A stretch of DNA of 64,000 nt from Leptospira kobayashii (GCF_003114835.2 NZ_AP025028.1:1764001-1828000), one strand, 5' to 3'; positions 8,610-18,091 are shown, counted from the stretch's first letter. Numbers and translations are program-made. Notes: generated by a model not told the origin, from the letters alone.

Positions 8610-8888
8610 GTGATTTTATCTTTTCGGGACAATGAAACTCAGAAAATTTGGAATCAAGAATTTTCAAAAAAGTTGCCTACCCAGATTCAACAAGTAGCTT
8701 ATAGAAAACTGGTTATGATTGCTCGAGCGAAAGAAATCGATGATTTAAAAATTCCCCCTGCAAACAGATTGGAAAAACTTCATGGCAATAGAAATTCTCA
8801 GTTTAGCATTCGGATTAACTACCAATGGCGTGTTTGCTTTTAATGGAATGAAGGAAATGCTTATGAAGTCGAAATTGTCGATTATCAT
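8610..8888 (+). pseudogene. higB: HigB-like toxin gene with in-frame stop
   Basis: From GTG 8610 the frame reads a RelE/HigB-type toxin: FRDNETQKIW, then IPPANRLEKLHGNR and FSIRINYQWRVCF. A TAA at 8841-8843 then interrupts it, but the same frame continues as WNEGNAYEVEIVDYH and stops at 8887-8889, which is exactly the expected end of a ~92-residue HigB. One base change in a sense codon (normally a basic or other residue before W) explains this. The toxin is therefore either inactivated, or made 77 residues long without its last strands, or read through. The antitoxin gene downstream is intact. Confidence 0.8.
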
Positions 8889-8899
8889 TAGGAGTTATT

Positions 8900-9202
8900 A
8901 TGAAAAAAATTAAAAATGTACATCCGGGTGAAATTTTGAACGAAGAATTCCTTCTTCCAATGGGTATTTCTGCTTATAGACTTGCCAAAGAAACTAAACT
9001 TTCTCCAACTCGCATAAGCGATATCATTCATGAAAGAAGAGGGATCTCCGCGGATACTGCTTTAAGATTTTCTAAATTCTTTGGTAATTCTGTCGAATTT
9101 TGGATGGGCATTCAAAATGAATTTGAGATCAGAGAGGAAAAAGAAAAAATCAAGAAGGATCTCAATGAAATTAAAAATTACAAGGAACTTAAAATTGCAT
9201 AG
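8900..9202 (+). CDS. higA: HigA-like antitoxin (HTH)
   Basis: 100 residues of the HigA/VapI type: the characteristic HPGEILNEEFLLPMGIS opening, then an XRE-type HTH (AYRLAKETKLSPTRISDIIHERRGISADTALRFSKFFG) and WMGIQNEFEIR. It would bind and neutralise HigB and repress the module. It starts 10 bp after the end of the restored toxin frame, with a good AGGAG ribosome site. Because the toxin frame is broken, this may now be a free-standing antitoxin. Confidence 0.9.
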   Translation: MKKIKNVHPGEILNEEFLLPMGISAYRLAKETKLSPTRISDIIHERRGISADTALRFSKFFGNSVEFWMGIQNEFEIREEKEKIKKDLNEIKNYKELKIA

Positions 9203-9208
9203 GACCTG

Positions 9209-9832
9209 TTATTGCTTATTTTCCCGATAGGGCTTCTGTTTGATCTGAAAGGTATAATTTCTGTTTGGTGTGGAGACTACAACTTGGGAAAAAAAACCAA
9301 GACCTAGGGAACTGAATTTGGAACGAAAGAAAGAATAGTTTTCATCAAAAACTTCTTTTCTGCAAACCGGATCCATTTCCTTGAGTTTTTTCAAAGAGAC
9401 GGAATGGTAGAGAAATCCCTTTGTTCCCGAAAGAATCTTTCTCGGTTCCCAGTTTAATTTTTCCGAATAACAAAGAACTCCGTCTTTGTTTAAGATTCTG
9501 AATTCTCCGGTCCAATCGGTTTTCGGGATTGTAATTTCCTCACCCGATGTATTTTCCAAAAACAAAAAATACCCTTGAAAATCGTCTTCCTTTTCTCTGG
9601 ATAAGGAAAGATAAACCGAATTTCCGTCTATGATCTGTTTTGCGGATTGGGTAGGGTCCTGGAAACTTCCCGGATTGAGAGCACGAAATGCCAAATAAAA
9701 AACAAATAACAAAAGCATTATATCGATAATGATGATGAGTTGTTTCCATTTTAATTTTCTCGATTTCTGATCAATTGATTTCAAAAAATCCCTGAATTCT
9801 TCCGGAGAGCGGGAATGATAACCTTGGCCCAT
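9209..9832 (-). CDS. Hypothetical membrane-anchored protein
   Basis: 207 residues from the ATG at 9832, which shares its A with the TAA stop of the upstream nnr gene (TAATG). One membrane segment lies near residues 31-51 (LIIIIDIMLLLFVFYLAF); the rest is probably extracytoplasmic and contains no motif I recognise. The open frame extends upstream inside nnr, but the coupled start is the sensible one. It converges with the antitoxin gene, 6 bp apart. Confidence 0.7.
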   Translation of the reverse strand: MGQGYHSRSPEEFRDFLKSIDQKSRKLKWKQLIIIIDIMLLLFVFYLAFRALNPGSFQDPTQSAKQIIDGNSVYLSLSREKEDDFQGYFLFLENTSGEEITIPKTDWTGEFRILNKDGVLCYSEKLNWEPRKILSGTKGFLYHSVSLKKLKEMDPVCRKEVFDENYSFFRSKFSSLGLGFFSQVVVSTPNRNYTFQIKQKPYRENKQ

Positions 9833-11304
9833 TATAATTTCCTCACCAAAAATTGAAGCATTTCCCCCGCCGTAGGGTAAGGTTCCTGCATTTCTCTCAC
9901 ACCTTCCAAAAAAGATAAGGTATAATACATTGCTTCCGTATTTTCGAATCCCAAAGAAAGAAACCTGGCAAGCACTCCCACAAGCAAATCCCCGGTTCCC
10001 ATTGTGGCAAGACGGGGGTTCGGAGATTCCCAAACATAAGAATCCCCCGAGCTAGTAACAAACAAACTGATATGCGATTTATAAAGTAGGGAGACATTGT
10101 TCTTTTTGCAAAATTCCATGGCAACCGGATAAGCTTCCTGAACGGTTAGCGCCTTTACTCCTGTTAGTCGTTCAAATTCTCCTACGTGAGGAGTTAGAAT
10201 TACATTTCCTTTGGGAATTGTATCTGTCGGGCCGGGAATGGCACCGGCATCCAATACCAGGGTTTGATCTTCTCTTAGTTTTAGTTTCTTTAAAAATTCA
10301 AGATAAGTTTTGGTTCCGGGCCCTACCACAATTGTTTTTGTTTTTAAAAAAACAGGATCGGATTCCATATCCGTTCCGTCCCCGAAAGAAACCATTCGGG
10401 AAGGATCGGATTGTAATATCAAATCTCTTGTGACCTGCGAAGGAGTGAATACTTTGGAAATTCCTCCACCTAAGTTCTGAAAGGCGGACTGGGAAAGCAG
10501 AATCGCTCCTTGCATTCCTTCTTCTCCGCCGAAAAAAATCGAAGAACCGGAAGTATACTTGTAAGAGTTCGGTTTTCTTGCAATTAATTCTGGGATCTCT
10601 TCCCAATTGCATTTTTCCCAATAAAAACGGTTGGAAAACGACTTAGTTTCCGTTAGGGACCTAACGGGGAAACCTATGGATTCGTAATATCTGGGAATGA
10701 TTTTATTATCGACTGAATAACCCAGGTTTTCCCATTTTCTGGTTCCCAACTCTTCAATCGAATCCGCTTCTATAAAAATGGAATCGGGTTTGTGCGCAAT
10801 AAATCCGGAAGCAGTGTCCAAAGAAAGTTTATAGAAAAATAAATCGGAAGAATTGATCCATTCGATCACGGATAGAATTTCTTTTTTCAGAGGAGGGGTA
10901 AATCCCGTTCCCAAGATGGCATCCACAAGCAGAATGGAATCCGCTTCTTTTTTTTCTTCCCATGTTTCAAGATCTTCAAAGGAATGAATGGGAATCCCCG
11001 CACGAATGCATTGCTCCGCATAAAACAAACTGTCTTTTCTTTTCGGTTTTTCATAAGAAAAGATCCGTACATTTTGTCCTTCCTGGAAAAGGATTTGGGC
11101 AAGAGCGTATCCGTCTCCTCCGTTCCCTCCGGTTCCGCATACAATCCATATCTCTTCCGCGGTGGACCATAGATCTTCATTTGCATGGAAGACCGAAACC
11201 GCAGCCATTCCCATTAGGGTAGTTTCAGGATAATTTAAAGTATGATGGCAATATTCATCAATGAACTTTGATTCTTCATTCGTATAAATGGGATGTTTTA
11301 TCAT
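9832..11304 (-). CDS. nnr: Bifunctional NAD(P)H-hydrate epimerase/dehydratase
   Basis: 490 residues. The N-terminal YjeF epimerase domain shows VCGTGGNGGDGYALAQIL near residue 55; the C-terminal ribokinase-like dehydratase shows GGEEGMQGA, LTPHVGEFERLTG and the catalytic NPRLATMGTGDLLVGVLA. It repairs hydrated NADH/NADPH (NADHX) in the cytoplasm, the dehydratase using ADP or ATP. The length fits the fused bacterial enzyme. Its stop overlaps the start of the next membrane protein gene, and its start is 1 base from the stop of the lipoprotein gene upstream, so the three form one operon. Confidence 0.93.
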   Translation of the reverse strand: MIKHPIYTNEESKFIDEYCHHTLNYPETTLMGMAAVSVFHANEDLWSTAEEIWIVCGTGGNGGDGYALAQILFQEGQNVRIFSYEKPKRKDSLFYAEQCIRAGIPIHSFEDLETWEEKKEADSILLVDAILGTGFTPPLKKEILSVIEWINSSDLFFYKLSLDTASGFIAHKPDSIFIEADSIEELGTRKWENLGYSVDNKIIPRYYESIGFPVRSLTETKSFSNRFYWEKCNWEEIPELIARKPNSYKYTSGSSIFFGGEEGMQGAILLSQSAFQNLGGGISKVFTPSQVTRDLILQSDPSRMVSFGDGTDMESDPVFLKTKTIVVGPGTKTYLEFLKKLKLREDQTLVLDAGAIPGPTDTIPKGNVILTPHVGEFERLTGVKALTVQEAYPVAMEFCKKNNVSLLYKSHISLFVTSSGDSYVWESPNPRLATMGTGDLLVGVLARFLSLGFENTEAMYYTLSFLEGVREMQEPYPTAGEMLQFLVRKL

Positions 11305-12411
11305 CTAGATCCAACGATATACTTCTAAAGCTCCCGAACGGATTCGCACGGAATAAATATTATCATCCGAGTCGGTATAAGTTTCTCTCCATTGCCCTCT
11401 CGGAGGAGCGAACGGCAAACGTTTGTTATTTACGTGATTTCCTTCACTGTCGTGTACTTGCAGACGAATGGAATTCCCTTGGTCTTCCGTTTCCCAAATA
11501 TAAAATTCATTATTGGATCTGATGGAAAATAGAATCTCGGAAGGATCTTGAATTTCTTTCATAAATACCGCTTCCGAATCGCTAAAGGAATAGCGGTAAA
11601 TCCTTCTGAATTTAAACCGTTTGTCTTTTTTGGAAAAATAGCTGAACGAGGCGAGAACATACTCTCCTTCCGGATGAGGAAGAATTTTATCCAAAGTGAT
11701 ATCGTAGTCTTTGGCATCGTTACTTTTGAAAACGGAAAGAGAGGATTCTTTTATATTTCCTTTGAGTTCCCCTTCTTCAAAATAGGAAAGTCTCATTTCT
11801 TCCGCAATTCTATGATAAACGAATAACCTTTCTCCTTCTCCGGGAATCAGAGCTTCGATGTATCGGAACGGTTCGGAATTTTTTCCCGAAGCTCCTAACA
11901 TAAATTTCACGACACCTTTTTGGGAAATCTGAACCAGAAAAGAAGGAAGTATCGTCGTTCCCGAAGTGGAAAAATTTCCGCTATAGGACTTGTAAAGGTT
12001 TTCCTGGCCGGGAGGAAGTTCCATTCCTTTGGAAGAGATTCTGTTTTGGATGACAAGGTCTCCGTCCTCGGTGATGGCCACAATTCCTAAGCCGCCGAAA
12101 CGAAACGGGTAGTGGGGGATTCCGGATAAGGATTTGAAATCGGGATTTCCGATTGTGGCTTCCAGGCGGCCGTTTCGATCGAAAAGTTTGATAATGGATT
12201 GTTTTGTATCCGCAAGTGCCACAACATTGGAACCGACAGGTACTGTCATTGGAACATTGGTAAGTACTTGGTTGACTACCACTCCTTCCCAGGTATCTGC
12301 CGTTCCTCCGAGAGGGATTCGAAATAGAATCTCATCTTTTAGGTTGTCCACCCGGAAACGAAGGCATGTGAAAAATAAGGAAGGAATTAAGAGTAGGTAG
12401 AGAAGTCGCAT
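11305..12411 (-). CDS. Hypothetical lipoprotein, propeller-like
   Basis: About 368 residues from ATG 12411, preferred over the ATG at 12426 because GGAAG sits at ribosome-site distance only for the former. A signal peptide with a spirochaete-type lipobox (LIPSLFFTC) points to a lipoprotein. The body reads like a beta-propeller of repeated strands (KQSIIKLFDRNGRLEATIG, GLGIVAITEDGDLVIQNR, DDNIYSVRIRSGALEVYRW). Function unknown. It is divergent from the rimP operon and runs directly into nnr. Confidence 0.75.
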   Translation of the reverse strand: MRLLYLLLIPSLFFTCLRFRVDNLKDEILFRIPLGGTADTWEGVVVNQVLTNVPMTVPVGSNVVALADTKQSIIKLFDRNGRLEATIGNPDFKSLSGIPHYPFRFGGLGIVAITEDGDLVIQNRISSKGMELPPGQENLYKSYSGNFSTSGTTILPSFLVQISQKGVVKFMLGASGKNSEPFRYIEALIPGEGERLFVYHRIAEEMRLSYFEEGELKGNIKESSLSVFKSNDAKDYDITLDKILPHPEGEYVLASFSYFSKKDKRFKFRRIYRYSFSDSEAVFMKEIQDPSEILFSIRSNNEFYIWETEDQGNSIRLQVHDSEGNHVNNKRLPFAPPRGQWRETYTDSDDNIYSVRIRSGALEVYRWI

Positions 12412-12467
12412 AGGGTCAGCTTCCATTCCCTATTTTTTTATTTACAGCACAACTCGGTTTTCCTAGC

Positions 12468-12496
12468 TTGACAAGTGTCGTGTTATTTTTTAACAT
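12468..12496 (+). promoter_or_regulatory. Promoter of the rimP-nusA-infB-rbfA operon
   Basis: TTGACA (12468-12473), exactly 17 nt, TAACAT (12491-12496): a near-perfect sigma-70 promoter just upstream of rimP. Transcription would start near 12503, which rules out the upstream TTG at 12500 as the rimP start. Confidence 0.75.
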
Positions 12497-12547
12497 GAAT
12501 TGGGTCTCTTACTAGGAATCCCTGACGGAGTTCCTTTTGGATATGGT

Positions 12548-13036
12548 TTGGTATACACCGAGGAAAACATCCGAGAACTTTTAAATAAAATTCTCGAACC
12601 GCCTCTTGCACTTTTTTCGCTCCAAGTACAGAATCGGAAAAACCACGCCCTCATTGAGATTACACTGGATCACCTTACACATAAAACTGGCTCAGTCAGT
12701 TTGTTTGATTGTGAGGAAGTATCAAGGAGACTCAAAGAGGAGCTGGATCTTTGGGGAGAGGAGTTTGACTTCACTCTTCAGGTTTCCTCAGGTGGGGTAG
12801 AGCGTGCTCTGCGCATCCCTGAGGATTTGGATCGATTCCAAGGACTATTAGCGAAACTAGAAGTCCTCTTGGAAGACGGGGACTGGGACAAACGGATTTT
12901 TCGTTTGGGCGAGAGAGTTGGGGATTCGATTTATTTAGTGCCTTACGACAGAAAGGCGTCGAAACGAAAAGAAATTCCTGCAATCGAAAAGCCTTTAACA
13001 GAAATTCGAAAAGGAAATTTATTTTTAGAATTATAA
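12548..13036 (+). CDS. rimP: Ribosome maturation factor RimP
   Basis: 162 residues from the TTG at 12548. No ATG exists in frame; an upstream TTG (12500) lies at or before the predicted transcription start, and the protein then begins YTEENIRELL as family members do. RimP core motifs are visible: HALIEITLDHL, GSVSLFDCEEVSRRLKEEL, and FTLQVSSGGVERALR. RimP binds the 30S precursor and helps its maturation. It is first in the operon with nusA (2-bp gap), the order conserved in most bacteria. No strong ribosome site precedes the start, so its translation may be weak. Confidence 0.88.
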   Translation: MVYTEENIRELLNKILEPPLALFSLQVQNRKNHALIEITLDHLTHKTGSVSLFDCEEVSRRLKEELDLWGEEFDFTLQVSSGGVERALRIPEDLDRFQGLLAKLEVLLEDGDWDKRIFRLGERVGDSIYLVPYDRKASKRKEIPAIEKPLTEIRKGNLFLEL

Positions 13037-13038
13037 TT

Positions 13039-14421
13039 ATGGCAACTAAACAAGCGACGAAAGAAATCGGCCTCTTTGAAGCCATCCAACAGTTCTGCCA
13101 AGACAAGTCCTTGGACAGAGATCTTGTACTCGGAATCATCCAGGAATCCCTTCTCACCGCCTATCGAAAGAAATTAGGTTTGGAAACGGATACGGAAGAA
13201 CTTTGCCAAGTCGAGTTTGGCTCTGACAATAAAAACGAAATCGTTGTTTCCGTTTTGAAAACAGTAGTGGAAGGGGAACCGAAAACTCCTCTTGAAATTA
13301 CGGAAACGGAAGCCCGCAAAACAGACCCTAGCGTTTCTGTCGGTTCCCAACTTCGTATTTACGAAAAACCGCAAGACCTATCCAGAGTGCTTTCCAGCCA
13401 AGCGAAACAAATGGTTTTCCAAAGACTTCGCGATATGGAAAAAGACCTTCTCTTCCAAGAATACAAATCCAAGGAAGGGGAACTCACTCACGGATATTTC
13501 CAAAGATGGAAAAAAGACGCGATGAGTATCGATTTAGGCAAGGTCGAAGGCATTATGCCTAAGAAAGACCAAAATCCAGGTGAGAAATACCGCCAGGGAG
13601 ATCGCCTAAAAGCAATTATATCCAGAGTGGAAATTCGACCCAGAGAACCGATGCCTGTGATCACTTTATCACGAGCTTCGGGTGACTTTGTGAAAAAATT
13701 ATTCGAGATGGAGATTCCCGAAGTTTATGACGGAATCGTTGAAATCAGAGACGTAGCACGTATTCCTTCTTTTCGGACCAAGGTAGTTGTTTATACAACC
13801 AAACAAGATGTAGATCCTGTGGGTGCTTGTGTCGGTATGAAAGGGGTTCGTATCCAAGCGATCGTACGTGAACTTGGAAATGAAAGGATCGATATCGTAT
13901 TGCATTCAGAAGAACCAAGTGTTTTTATTGCCAATGCTATTTCTCCTGCAAAACCGGTTGAGGTTCATGTGGATCGAAAAAGAGGGGATGCCCTAGTGAT
14001 CGTTCCGGATGAGTCTTTGTCTCTTGCAATTGGTGTGAACGGTTCCAATGTGAAGTTGGTTTCCCAATTGTCAGGATACAAGATCGATATCAAAACGGTT
14101 TCTCAGTACAACCAAGAACTGGCTTCTCCGGAAGCGCGTGAAAAACTGGATAGATTGTTCAACGCGCAACAGGAAGCAATGGAAGAAGTGAGTGATGAAT
14201 CTACTTCTGAAGATGATTCGGATCTTACTCCTCTCTCCGATGTACCTGGCCTCACTCCAAGGATCGTTGGACTTTTGGAAGCAGGCGGAATCAAGGATGT
14301 GGAAACATTGCTTGATGTGAGTCCGGAAGAGTTGTCCGCGATTTCGGGAATTGGTCGCACTACAGCGGATCAAATTTTGAAATTACTTCGTGAGTCGATT
14401 GAATGGGTGGAAGAGGGCTAA
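13039..14421 (+). CDS. nusA: Transcription termination/antitermination protein NusA
   Basis: 460 residues: N-terminal RNAP-binding domain (1-~130), S1 domain with YFQRWKKDAMSIDLGKVEGIMPKKDQ, two KH domains (GACVGMKGVRIQAIVRELGNERIDIV and LAIGVNGSNVKLVSQLSGYKIDI) and a C-terminal helix-hairpin-helix (SGIGRTTADQILKLL). It binds RNA polymerase and RNA and modulates pausing, termination and antitermination. It starts 2 bp after rimP and is followed by infB within 15 bp. Confidence 0.97.
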   Translation: MATKQATKEIGLFEAIQQFCQDKSLDRDLVLGIIQESLLTAYRKKLGLETDTEELCQVEFGSDNKNEIVVSVLKTVVEGEPKTPLEITETEARKTDPSVSVGSQLRIYEKPQDLSRVLSSQAKQMVFQRLRDMEKDLLFQEYKSKEGELTHGYFQRWKKDAMSIDLGKVEGIMPKKDQNPGEKYRQGDRLKAIISRVEIRPREPMPVITLSRASGDFVKKLFEMEIPEVYDGIVEIRDVARIPSFRTKVVVYTTKQDVDPVGACVGMKGVRIQAIVRELGNERIDIVLHSEEPSVFIANAISPAKPVEVHVDRKRGDALVIVPDESLSLAIGVNGSNVKLVSQLSGYKIDIKTVSQYNQELASPEAREKLDRLFNAQQEAMEEVSDESTSEDDSDLTPLSDVPGLTPRIVGLLEAGGIKDVETLLDVSPEELSAISGIGRTTADQILKLLRESIEWVEEG

Positions 14422-14436
14422 GGCTAGCAATACTAT

Positions 14437-17187
14437 ATGGAAGAACAAAAGTCGATTAAAGAAACCCTGCAACAGGGTGCGGCTAGCGGTGATAAGACGA
14501 AAAAAAAACTTGTCATCAAAAAAAAGCCCAACTCTGTTGAGTCCAAAGCTAGCGCCACTCCTGTGGAACCGAGAACCGGTTCTTCTACAGCTGATAATAG
14601 AAAAAAAGATCTAAATGAACTCATTAGAGAAGAAGCAAAAAGACAAGGCGGTTTAGGATCAGGTCCTCAAGCACCTTCCCAAGCCTCTCCTATTGTTTCT
14701 CGTCCGGAACGTAAAAGAGAAGAATTGCCTGAATCCAGGCCAATGGACAGAAAACCTGAATCCATTCTTTCCGGAGATACGTCGTCACCAAACTACAGAA
14801 ATGACGATAGAAGAAGCCAAGGACAAACTGTTCCCGGTTTTTTCAAAAAAGAAGATAGAAATCCAATTATATCCAGACCTACAAATGCACCTCCTCAAAG
14901 AAATGATGGCGGCGGTTATCGCGGACCGGGCGGTGGACAAGGCCAAGGTGGCGGTGGTTATCGTGGACCGGGCGGCGGACAAGGCCAAGGTGGCGGTGGT
15001 TATCGCGGACCAGGCGGTGGACAAGGCCAAGGTGGCGGTGGTTATCGCGGACCAGGCGGTGGACAAGGCCAAGGTGGCGGTGGTTATCGCGGACCGGGCG
15101 GCGGACAAGGCCAAGGTGGCGGTGGTTATCGCGGACCGGGCGGTCCCGGACAAGGCCAAGGTGGTGGTGGTTATCGTGGACCAGGTGGTCCCGGACAAGG
15201 TGGAAACCGAGGTGCTCGTCCCATTGGTCAAGGTGGCCCAGGTGCCAAACCGATTTCCGATCCAGCATTTGGTGGTGGAAATTCCGGCTCCGGAGGACCA
15301 GCAGGTTCCAGTGCAGGCAAAAAAAGAGTCTTTGAAAAAGACAAGGCTCGCACTGAAAAAGACGAAAATACTAAGTTTTTCAAACAAAGTTTTAGAAAAC
15401 AAAAAGCTCAGGCAGCGGCACTTGCCGCTGTACCGAAAGAGATTTCTATCCTTGAAAACATTCAAGTGGGAGAGATTGCTAAAAAATTAAATCTAAAACC
15501 GGGTGAGATCATATCCAAACTGATGAAGATGGGTATGATGGTAACGATCAATAACGTGATTGATGCAGAAACTGCTTCGATCCTTGCGGATGATTACGGT
15601 TGTAAGGTGAAAATCGTTTCTCTTTATGATGAAACAGTCATTGAAGAAGAAAAAGATCTTCCTGAAGATTATATCACTCGTCCTCCGGTTGTTACGATTA
15701 TGGGTCACGTCGACCATGGTAAAACAAAATTATTGGACACGATTCGTTCTTCGCGTGTAGCGGAAGGAGAATCAGGCGGAATCACTCAGCATATCGGTGC
15801 TTATCAAGTAGAAACTAATCGCGGCAAGGTGGCATTCCTAGATACACCGGGTCACGAAGCGTTCACTTCCATGAGAGCTCGTGGAGCATCCATTACGGAT
15901 ATCGTAGTGCTTGTTGTTGCAGCGGATGACGGTGTGATGCCTCAAACCATTGAAGCGATCAACCACGCTAAAGAAGCAACGGTTCCGATCATTGTTGCAG
16001 TCAATAAGATCGACCTTCCTACGGCCAACCCAGAAAAGGTAAGACAAGAACTTTCCAACTACGGGCTTCAACCGGAAGAATGGGGTGGAACTACCATCTT
16101 CTGTGAAATATCAGCAAAGAATAATATAGGAATCGATAAACTACTTGAGATGATCCTCATCCAAGCGGAACTTCTCGATCACAAAGCAAATCCTCGCCGC
16201 CGTGCAAAAGGAACCATAGTAGAAGCAAAACTCGATCCGGGTCGTGGTGCTGTTGCAACAGTTCTCATCCAAAACGGAACACTCAGAGTGGGTGATGCAT
16301 TCGTAGCCGGAGTGCATGCGGGACGGGTTCGGGCCATGTATGACGACTTAGGTCGGTCCATTCGGGAAGCAGGTCCTGCGTTCCCGGCACTTGTTACCGG
16401 TTTGGACGGAGTGCCTGATGCAGGGGCTCCTTTCGATGTGGTGATAGATGATAAAGAAGCTAGAACCATTTCCCATAGCCGTCAAGAGTATGAGAGACTA
16501 GGTCAGTCTAAGAACTCCACTCGGGTGACTCTGGACAATATGAGTGAGATCATCAAACAAGGTGCTCTCAAAGAACTTAAAGTCATTATCAAAGCGGACG
16601 TTCGCGGATCTACGGAAGCGGTCAAAGAAGCATTGGAAAAACTATCCACTGTCGATGTTCGTTTGCATGTGATTCACGCGGGAACGGGTGCGATTGTGGA
16701 TTCGGATATCATACTGGCATCCGCTTCGAATGCAATTGTGATTGGATTTCATACAAGAGCCAATCCGAAAACGGTTTCGTTAGCTGAGAAAGAAAAAGTA
16801 GAAATCAAATACTATAGCATCATCTACGATGTGGTGAATGAAGTAAAAGCTTCTATGGAAGGACTACTCGATCCTGAAAAAGTCGAGAACGTCATCGGTA
16901 AAATCGAAATCAGAGATGTATTCAAGATCTCCAAAGTGGGTAACATTGCAGGTTGTATGGTTAAATCCGGTAAGGTGACCAAACAAGCAAGCGTTAGAGT
17001 GATCTCGAACAAATCAGGTGAGATTCTATGGGAAGGTAAACTCAAGAACCTCAAACGTATGAAAGACGATGTGGCTGATGTTCTCACAGGATTTGAATGC
17101 GGTATCTTACTCGATGGATTCAATGATTTTGAAGTAGGCGATGAAATTGAAGCTTACGAGATCAGAGAGATTGCCCGTAAACTTTAA
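14437..17187 (+). CDS. infB: Translation initiation factor IF-2
   Basis: 916 residues. The GTPase motifs are intact: G1 GHVDHGKT, G2 GGITQHIG, G3 DTPGHEAF, G4 NKID, G5 SAK; beta-barrel and C1/C2 domains follow. The N-terminal region is low-complexity, with a Gly-rich block from residue 161 to about 257 made of a 14-residue unit [14 protein letters not shown] repeated five times exactly, then two variants. The block is RG-rich and presumably disordered, likely RNA-binding. IF-2 brings initiator tRNA to the 30S subunit. In the classical nusA-infB-rbfA order. Confidence 0.97.
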   Translation: MEEQKSIKETLQQGAASGDKTKKKLVIKKKPNSVESKASATPVEPRTGSSTADNRKKDLNELIREEAKRQGGLGSGPQAPSQASPIVSRPERKREELPESRPMDRKPESILSGDTSSPNYRNDDRRSQGQTVPGFFKKEDRNPIISRPTNAPPQRNDGGGYRGPGGGQGQGGGGYRGPGGGQGQGGGGYRGPGGGQGQGGGGYRGPGGGQGQGGGGYRGPGGGQGQGGGGYRGPGGPGQGQGGGGYRGPGGPGQGGNRGARPIGQGGPGAKPISDPAFGGGNSGSGGPAGSSAGKKRVFEKDKARTEKDENTKFFKQSFRKQKAQAAALAAVPKEISILENIQVGEIAKKLNLKPGEIISKLMKMGMMVTINNVIDAETASILADDYGCKVKIVSLYDETVIEEEKDLPEDYITRPPVVTIMGHVDHGKTKLLDTIRSSRVAEGESGGITQHIGAYQVETNRGKVAFLDTPGHEAFTSMRARGASITDIVVLVVAADDGVMPQTIEAINHAKEATVPIIVAVNKIDLPTANPEKVRQELSNYGLQPEEWGGTTIFCEISAKNNIGIDKLLEMILIQAELLDHKANPRRRAKGTIVEAKLDPGRGAVATVLIQNGTLRVGDAFVAGVHAGRVRAMYDDLGRSIREAGPAFPALVTGLDGVPDAGAPFDVVIDDKEARTISHSRQEYERLGQSKNSTRVTLDNMSEIIKQGALKELKVIIKADVRGSTEAVKEALEKLSTVDVRLHVIHAGTGAIVDSDIILASASNAIVIGFHTRANPKTVSLAEKEKVEIKYYSIIYDVVNEVKASMEGLLDPEKVENVIGKIEIRDVFKISKVGNIAGCMVKSGKVTKQASVRVISNKSGEILWEGKLKNLKRMKDDVADVLTGFECGILLDGFNDFEVGDEIEAYEIREIARKL
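14917..15207 (+). repeat. 42-bp tandem repeat inside infB
   Basis: Five 42-bp units (14917-15126) encode identical 14-residue repeats with a few synonymous differences, followed by a 45-bp unit with an extra Pro and a partial unit. The number of units may vary among strains. Always a multiple of three, so frame is kept. Confidence 0.9.
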
Positions 17188-17199
17188 GGGACAGAAACT

Positions 17200-17622
17200 A
17201 TGAATCCGATTCGAAAGAAAAAACTCGAAGCGGAAATCATTCGCATTCTCGCTACCGCGATTTTGGAAGGAAAGGTGAAAGATCCCAGGATTTTTCTACC
17301 TTCCTTTCATCGGATCGAGATTACGGATGATTTGAAGAAGGCGACCGTTTATTTCACTGCGCTTTGCAATAATAACGAAAGAAAAAAATTGATGGCAGGG
17401 CTAACGTCCTCTGCCGGATTTTTAACTTCACTTGTAGGCAAACAACTCCATCTGCATACAAACCCTAGATTTACTTTTGCCTGGGACAATAATTACATCA
17501 AGTCTTTGGAAGTGATTCGATTGATTGATGAATCCAAGCCGAAAACTCTTTTTGAAGAAACTCATCCGGAAGCTTCGGAAGAATTTTTCGAAGAAGAGGA
17601 CGAGGAAACGGAAGAAAAATAG
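17200..17622 (+). CDS. rbfA: Ribosome-binding factor A
   Basis: 140 residues of the KH-like RbfA fold: RKKKLEAEIIRILATAI near the start, DPRI, a VTDDLKKATVYFT-like strand (EITDDLKKATVYFT) and RFTFAWDNNYIKSLEVIRLIDE. RbfA assists 16S rRNA maturation in the 30S subunit. The acidic tail (EEFFEEEDEETEEK) is typical of spirochaete versions. It follows infB by 12 bp. Unlike in many genomes truB is not next; a 3.4-kb module intervenes. Confidence 0.93.
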   Translation: MNPIRKKKLEAEIIRILATAILEGKVKDPRIFLPSFHRIEITDDLKKATVYFTALCNNNERKKLMAGLTSSAGFLTSLVGKQLHLHTNPRFTFAWDNNYIKSLEVIRLIDESKPKTLFEETHPEASEEFFEEEDEETEEK

Positions 17623-17674
17623 ATTTCTTTCGTTTTTTTTTTCAATACTTTCCGCTTCTTTCTTTATCTAAAAG

Positions 17675-17783
17675 CCAACTAACAAATACGCCGTTATGCT
17701 CAGGCAAAAAGGCGAACTTATTTTAAGAATTTTCAGGGAAATAGAAGTAAAAGTTGTCAATTCGCTTCGAATGTGTTAGTTGG
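17675..17783. repeat. Spaced inverted repeat CCAACTAACA / TGTTAGTTGG
   Basis: Perfect 10-bp arms (17675-17684 and 17774-17783) enclose 89 nt after rbfA. The motif GTGTTAGTTGG recurs at about 38148-38159, and a relative (TGTGTTAGGTG, minus strand) at 20856-20866, so it belongs to a recurrent intergenic element rather than being a chance pair. Confidence 0.5.
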
Positions 17784-17789
17784 AACTCA

Positions 17790-17818
17790 TTGGGTGGCGG
17801 GTGGTTAACCCCACCCAA
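17790..17818. repeat. G/C-rich hairpin
   Basis: TTGGGTGG pairs with CCACCCAA across 13 nt immediately after the GTGTTAGTTGG arm. A similar GC-rich hairpin lies near the related element at 20.8 kb. No T-run follows, so a simple terminator is unlikely. Confidence 0.5.
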
Positions 17819-17902
17819 TGTCTATAGGGCGGGGATGGTATAGAAAAAACCAATAACAACCCATCCGGACAAATTTAAAAAACACAAATCTTCCCTCCGA
17901 CC

Positions 17903-17967
17903 AGGGATACGCAGGGCTTGGTCGCGTATTTCGCGACCGAGCGGGAATCCGCGAGCCCGTAGTAGCC
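17903..17967 (+). repeat. GC-rich hairpin repeat, diverged copy A
   Basis: Shares with the copies at 38.3, 44.7 and 50.7 kb the GGATACG-AGGGC start, a central GTCGC/GCGAC hairpin (here GGTCGCG at 17920-17926 and CGCGACC at 17932-17938), and the box GCCCGTAGTAGCC (17955-17967). The stem sequence differs but pairing is kept. The CCCCGCGAAAAGG beginning and TTCGGGGG end are not recognisable. Confidence 0.6.
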
Positions 17968-18091
17968 CGGTCTCGGATCCGAAGGATACGAGAGGTCGCC
18001 CTCGTTTTTTCAAAATCCATCAGACAAAGAAGTGACAGTCGCCACCGCATTTGGCTATACCGATATTTATCGTTCTATATGTAGGATTTAT

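Noticed and set aside
14917..15207. CRISPR-like array
   Set aside because: Units are contiguous with no spacers and are in-frame coding repeats.
14785..15490. Long open frames on other frames and the opposite strand of infB
   Set aside because: They arise from the 42-bp in-frame repeat and read as low-complexity peptides; the IF-2 frame is certain.
17675..17783. Integron attC-like site
   Set aside because: The CCAACTAACA/TGTTAGTTGG arms recall attC cores, but the inner core sequences do not fit and no integrase or cassette array is present.
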